From NCBI RefSeq assembly GCF_014357575.1, contig NZ_JACONW010000049.1, forward strand, positions 1 through 36,965: a stretch of DNA of 36,965 nt, in the 5' to 3' direction. This DNA comes from Pseudomonas folii. Lineage in GTDB: Bacteria; Pseudomonadota; Gammaproteobacteria; Pseudomonadales; Pseudomonadaceae. Shown here piece by piece: positions 33,731-36,965 of this stretch. Every line of letters begins with the position of its first letter. Within the stretch, counting starts at the first letter, position 1. The notes beneath the pieces were generated by a model. It made no database searches and was not told the DNA's origin. It saw only the letters and a list, made by a program, of their open reading frames with translations. Made by a program: the position numbers and the translations under genes.

Positions 33731-34824
33731 CAGGCAACCCTCGCCATACGCAAGCCGGGTGCCTGAATCAGGCGGCCCTGCTCATCGAACACAAACAATT
33801 TATGGGTCGGGATGTACACCCGAATAGACGCATCAACGTCGTAGGCATGTACCCCCGGCAAGTGCAGAACCAGCGGGAAATGTTCGTTACGCACATGCAG
33901 AAAGGTTTCCGAGCCGCTGATTTCCGCCAGCTCCACGGTCACCGCCAGCTCAAGGTCATCGTCGTTTGACGGCACCAGACTCAAGTGGCTGGGGCGCACC
34001 CCAAAGCGGTAATTGCCATCGCCGATCTTGCGCAGGTCAACGTTGAGGGGGAAATGCACGAAATTGGCAAAGCTGACTTCGCTGCCCTGAATGCGCCCGG
34101 GCATCAAATTGATGGGCGGCTCGGAGAACAACTCGGCCGCCAGCACGGTTTGCGGCTGGTGATAGACCTCAGGTGTGCGACCACTCTGAATCACCCGTCC
34201 TTCATGCAGCACCGTGGTCGTGCCGCCGAGTGCCAGCGCCTCATTAGGCTCGGTGGTGGCATAAATGGCGATGGTGTGACGGGCTTCGAACAGCTCGCGC
34301 ATTTCCTGGCGCAACTCTTCGCGCAGCTTGTAATCGAGGTTGACCAGCGGTTCATCGAACAGAATCAGGTCGGCATCCTTGACCAGCGCCCGGGCCATGG
34401 CGGTGCGTTGCTGCTGACCGCCGGACAATTCCAATGGATAACGGGTCAGAAACTTCTCGATGCGCAGCATTTTCGCGGTTTCCAGCACTTTGCTCTGGAT
34501 CACGTCAGCGGCCACACCGGCCTGCCGCAATGGCGAAGCGATGTTCTCAAAGACGGTCATGCTCGGGTAATTGATGAACTGCTGATACACCATCGACACA
34601 TTGCGATGGCGAACGGCCGTCTGGGTGACGTCCTTGCCATTCATCAGGATGCGACCGCGATCAGGCTTGTCCAGCCCGGCCATCAGCCGCATCAGACTGG
34701 TCTTGCCAGACAGCGTACGGCCCAGCAAGACATTGAAAGAACCGGGTTCGAAACTCAACGAAGCGTCATCGATCCAGGTTTGGCCGTCGACCACACGGCT
34801 GACGTGCTCCAGCGTTAAAGACAT
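33730..34824 (-). CDS. ABC transporter ATPase with altered Walker A and H-loop (GlpS-like)
   Basis: MalK-type ATPase of 364 residues, first gene of the operon. The signature LSGGQQQR (133-140) and Walker B LILFDE (153-158, Glu158) are canonical. Walker A reads GRTLSGKT (35-42), keeping G, GK and T but not the usual GPSGCGKS. The switch histidine is missing: YATTEP has Thr191 where YVTHDQ is usual. Its partner ATPase has a degenerate signature. In an antiparallel dimer, this Walker A and H-loop face that degenerate signature, so all deviations meet in one composite site and the other site is fully conserved. The sigma-54 promoter at 34883-34899 lies about 50 bp upstream of the ATG at 34824. 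Confidence 0.93.
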   Translation of the reverse strand: MSLTLEHVSRVVDGQTWIDDASLSFEPGSFNVLLGRTLSGKTSLMRLMAGLDKPDRGRILMNGKDVTQTAVRHRNVSMVYQQFINYPSMTVFENIASPLRQAGVAADVIQSKVLETAKMLRIEKFLTRYPLELSGGQQQRTAMARALVKDADLILFDEPLVNLDYKLREELRQEMRELFEARHTIAIYATTEPNEALALGGTTTVLHEGRVIQSGRTPEVYHQPQTVLAAELFSEPPINLMPGRIQGSEVSFANFVHFPLNVDLRKIGDGNYRFGVRPSHLSLVPSNDDDLELAVTVELAEISGSETFLHVRNEHFPLVLHLPGVHAYDVDASIRVYIPTHKLFVFDEQGRLIQAPGLRMARVA

Positions 34825-34882
34825 GGCTTGCCCTTTTTTGTCAGTTCTTATTCAGGGTGTGCGCGAATTCTTGTCAGGAGAT

Positions 34883-34899
34883 AGCGACAATCGTGCCAA
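34883..34899 (-). promoter_or_regulatory. sigma-54 (-24/-12) promoter of the ABC operon
   Basis: On the minus strand TTGGCACGATTGTCGCT. The GG of the -24 element and the GC of the -12 element are exactly 10 bases apart, as RpoN requires. Compared with the consensus TTGGCACG-N4-TTGCT only one base differs (TCGC for TTGC). The start of transcription is predicted near 34873, about 49 bp upstream of the first ATPase ATG. Confidence 0.85.
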
Positions 34900-34972
34900 A
34901 CCGGGCATTGCTACACACAGGCCCGAGATAGAGCCTCGGCGCGATATCACCAGGCTAATGGGCGTTCGGTGC

Positions 34973-35032
34973 TGAACAAAAGTGAACAGTAAAAACTGAA
35001 CACCTGAACAAACTGAACATTGACTTTGAACA
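34973..35032. repeat. Six TGAACA repeats: enhancer (UAS) candidate
   Basis: TGAACA occurs on the plus strand at 34973, 34983, 34997, 35005, 35014 and 35027, all in one direction, within 60 bp. An inverted half-site makes GTTC-N6-GAAC at 34964-34977. The array lies 100-160 bp upstream of the predicted sigma-54 start and 85-144 bp upstream of the activator gene, the usual place for enhancer-binding-protein sites. Confidence 0.7.
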
Positions 35033-35055
35033 ATCCTGAGCGACACTGGATGCAC

Positions 35056-35077
35056 GCACGGGATTGGACGCCCGTGC
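35056..35077. promoter_or_regulatory. Inverted repeat GCACGGG/CCCGTGC near the activator gene
   Basis: GCACGGG (35056-35062) and CCCGTGC (35071-35077) form a perfect 7-bp dyad around an 8-base loop, 40-61 bp upstream of the activator ATG. Possibly an operator for the activator gene or a leader hairpin. Confidence 0.4.
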
Positions 35078-35116
35078 CAGATCCATAAAAAAATAAAAAT
35101 ACATGCAGGATCCACC

Positions 35117-36961
35117 ATGGCCATACACCGTGCATCCGTTGCTCATGACGCCATCATCCGAGACTCATGGTCCCGCTGTCGGGACTTTGGTCTGAGTCAT
35201 CAGTCCAGCCCCTCTTTCGGCCAATTGCCGAAGGATCAGGTATCGCAGTTACTGGAGCGCCATCAGGCGCTGGTGCACACCACCCACCAGGAAGTCCTGC
35301 CTTTTTACGAAAACATCCTGAGTAACTCCAACTGCCTGATCATGCTGGCCGACGATCGAGGCCAGTTGCTCAAATCGTGGGGCAACCAGCGCTTTGTCGA
35401 ACCCTCTCACGCTCATGGCTTCATGGCAGGCGCCAGCTGGGTCGAAAGCGCTACGGGCACCAATGCCATTGGCACCGCGCTGGTCTGCGAACAGGCGGTG
35501 CACATCGAGCACAACGAACACTTTCTCAAAGCCAACCGCTTCATGACCGGCTCGGCGGCGCCTGTTTACGACGCAGCGCGGCGATTGATTGCGGTACTGG
35601 ATGTCTCCAGCGACAGCTTCCTGCCGCCTTCTCACACGCTGGGCATGGTGAAAATGATGAGCCAGTCGGTAGAAAACCGGCTGATCCTCGATCAATTTCA
35701 GGACAGCCACTTCCAGCTGACCTTCAACACCGGGCTGAACAACCTCGACAGTCAGTGGGCAGGTTTGCTGATATTTGATGAAAGCGGGCGGATCATCAGC
35801 GCCAACCGACGCGCCGATAATCTGCTGGGAGTGAGCCTGAAGCGGACGAGCATCGAGGCACTGTTCAATAACCCGACGGCTTTTCTGCTCAATCAGCCTG
35901 AGGGCCTGCCCTTCTCCCTGCTGGCCTCGGGCAACAACCGCTTTCATGGCGTATTGAAACGCCCCAAACGCAATCCGCTGAAAATGCATGTTTTCCAGCC
36001 CGCGCTGAAACCGACGGTGCAGGAAACTGTGCCCCTGTCTGCCGTCAGTCTGGGAGACGCCAAGGTCGATAAAGCCGTGCGTCAGGCTGAGCGGCTGCTT
36101 GAGAAGAACATCGCTCTGCTGATCCATGGCGAAACCGGGGTGGGTAAAGAGGTGTTCGTCAAAGCCTTGCACAACGCCAGTTCCCGATCCGCCAAGCCAC
36201 TCATAGCGGTCAACTGCGCAGCGATTCCGGCCGAGCTGGTGGAGTCGGAGCTATTTGGCTATGAAAAAGGCGCGTTCACCGGCGCGCACCATAAAGGCAG
36301 CATTGGCCTGATCCGCAAGGCCGACAAGGGCACGCTGTTCCTCGACGAAATCGGCGACATGCCGCTGACGGTCCAGGCGCGTCTGTTAAGGGTGCTTCAG
36401 GAACGTTGCGTACAGCCGTTGGGCAGCAGCGAATTGCATCCAGTGGACGTGCGATTGATATCCGCGACCAACCGTAATCTTCGCGACGAAGTATTGGCCG
36501 GGCGCTTTCGTCAGGATTTGTATTACCGGATCAGCGGGCTGAATCTCGAACTCCCTCCGCTGCGTGAACGCACCGACAAGGCTGCACTGGTTCAGCGAAT
36601 CTGGGAGCAGCATCGGGAAGCGCAGCAGACTCGAGGTTTCGAGCCGAAAGTGCTGGCATTGTTTGATCGTCACCCGTGGCCAGGGAACCTGCGTCAGCTC
36701 AGCAATGTGATTCAGGTGGCATTGGCCTTGGCGGATGATGAAGTGATCGGCACCGAGCATCTTCCGGATGATTTCTTTGCGGATCTGGAGATGAGTTTGC
36801 AGGATGCGCCGCCAGTATTCAGCGACAAAGTACAGCTGCACAAGACGGAAGACCTGGATGAGCTATTGCGGGATGCTGGCGGGAATATTTCCCAGTTGGC
36901 CAAGCGCCTGGGGGTGAGCCGCAATACGCTTTACAAGCGGTTGCGGGAACGGCAGGGTTGA
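35117..36961 (+). CDS. sigma-54-dependent Fis-family activator (AcoR/DhaR-like)
   Basis: Bacterial enhancer-binding protein of 614 residues. The N-terminal sensory part has a GAF-type domain (about 55-185; GASWVESATGTNAIGTAL, typical of the AcoR/DhaR group) and a short PAS-like stretch (about 210-260). The AAA+ domain covers about 315-545, with Walker A GETGVGKE near 337-344, the sigma-54 contact loop GAFTGA near 385-390 and Walker B TLFLDEIGDMP. A Fis-type HTH ends the protein (AGGNISQLAKRLGVSRNTLYKRL). It should bind the TGAACA array and drive the divergent transporter operon from the sigma-54 promoter. The ATG at 35117 has AGGATC upstream. AcoR and DhaR relatives respond to acetoin or glycerol-type compounds; the inducer here is unknown. 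The stop is 4 bp from the window end. Confidence 0.93.
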   Translation: MAIHRASVAHDAIIRDSWSRCRDFGLSHQSSPSFGQLPKDQVSQLLERHQALVHTTHQEVLPFYENILSNSNCLIMLADDRGQLLKSWGNQRFVEPSHAHGFMAGASWVESATGTNAIGTALVCEQAVHIEHNEHFLKANRFMTGSAAPVYDAARRLIAVLDVSSDSFLPPSHTLGMVKMMSQSVENRLILDQFQDSHFQLTFNTGLNNLDSQWAGLLIFDESGRIISANRRADNLLGVSLKRTSIEALFNNPTAFLLNQPEGLPFSLLASGNNRFHGVLKRPKRNPLKMHVFQPALKPTVQETVPLSAVSLGDAKVDKAVRQAERLLEKNIALLIHGETGVGKEVFVKALHNASSRSAKPLIAVNCAAIPAELVESELFGYEKGAFTGAHHKGSIGLIRKADKGTLFLDEIGDMPLTVQARLLRVLQERCVQPLGSSELHPVDVRLISATNRNLRDEVLAGRFRQDLYYRISGLNLELPPLRERTDKAALVQRIWEQHREAQQTRGFEPKVLALFDRHPWPGNLRQLSNVIQVALALADDEVIGTEHLPDDFFADLEMSLQDAPPVFSDKVQLHKTEDLDELLRDAGGNISQLAKRLGVSRNTLYKRLRERQG

Positions 36962-36965
36962 GCCA

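Noticed and set aside
1..36965. CRISPR array, prophage, insertion sequence or integrase
   Set aside because: No regularly spaced repeats, transposase, integrase or phage structural genes were seen.

Overview
This window is chromosomal DNA of a Pseudomonas, most like the P. fluorescens/P. putida side of the genus. The evidence is the block ppiD-hupB-lon-clpX-clpP-tig-tRNA(Leu,His,Arg)-folD, a fused MrpA/B antiporter operon, REP-type inverted repeats, and a Pseudomonas-style DksA paralogue. There is no prophage, insertion sequence, CRISPR array or rRNA.

Layout. 1-3.4 kb: a REP pair, a COG4529-type flavoprotein (-), then a divergent XRE-cupin regulator (-) and EamA exporter (+) sharing a 94-bp gap with a perfect 12-bp palindrome. 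3.4-9.6 kb: a six-gene Mrp (Pha/Sha) Na+/H+ antiporter operon whose genes all overlap. 9.6-11.2 kb: three small conserved proteins, one with DUF2789. 11.2-12.7 kb: a stand-alone Tle1-like (DUF2235) lipase in AT-rich surroundings. 12.9-18.1 kb: a chemoreceptor with a C-terminal sensor region, a DksA2-like regulator, a Gfo/Idh/MocA oxidoreductase, and a PAS-PAS chemoreceptor of the BdlA/Aer type. 18.3-26.9 kb: the proteostasis block ppiD, hupB, lon (with a clear heat-shock promoter), clpX, clpP, tig. 27.2-27.6 kb: three tRNA genes with a candidate stringent-type promoter. 27.9-28.8 kb: folD.

28.8-37.0 kb is the most interesting part. It is a six-gene ABC importer operon (-) with two ATPases, two permeases, a small DUF2160 membrane protein and a long periplasmic binding protein. 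The gene set matches the GlpSTPQUV glycerol-type importer known from Rhizobium. A divergently transcribed sigma-54 activator (GAF-AAA+-Fis HTH, AcoR/DhaR-like) sits beside it. The 292-bp gap contains a near-consensus -24/-12 promoter pointing into the transporter and, 100-160 bp upstream of its predicted start, six same-strand copies of TGAACA. This looks like a complete activator, enhancer, sigma-54 promoter and transporter unit. The two ATPases are asymmetric: deviations in Walker A and the H-loop of the first, and in the signature motif of the second, all fall in the same composite ATP site. That predicts one working and one degenerate site.

Start codons were reassigned inside several reading frames using Shine-Dalgarno sequences and family N-termini. 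All functional statements come from reading the sequence and from recalled family knowledge; no database search was run.
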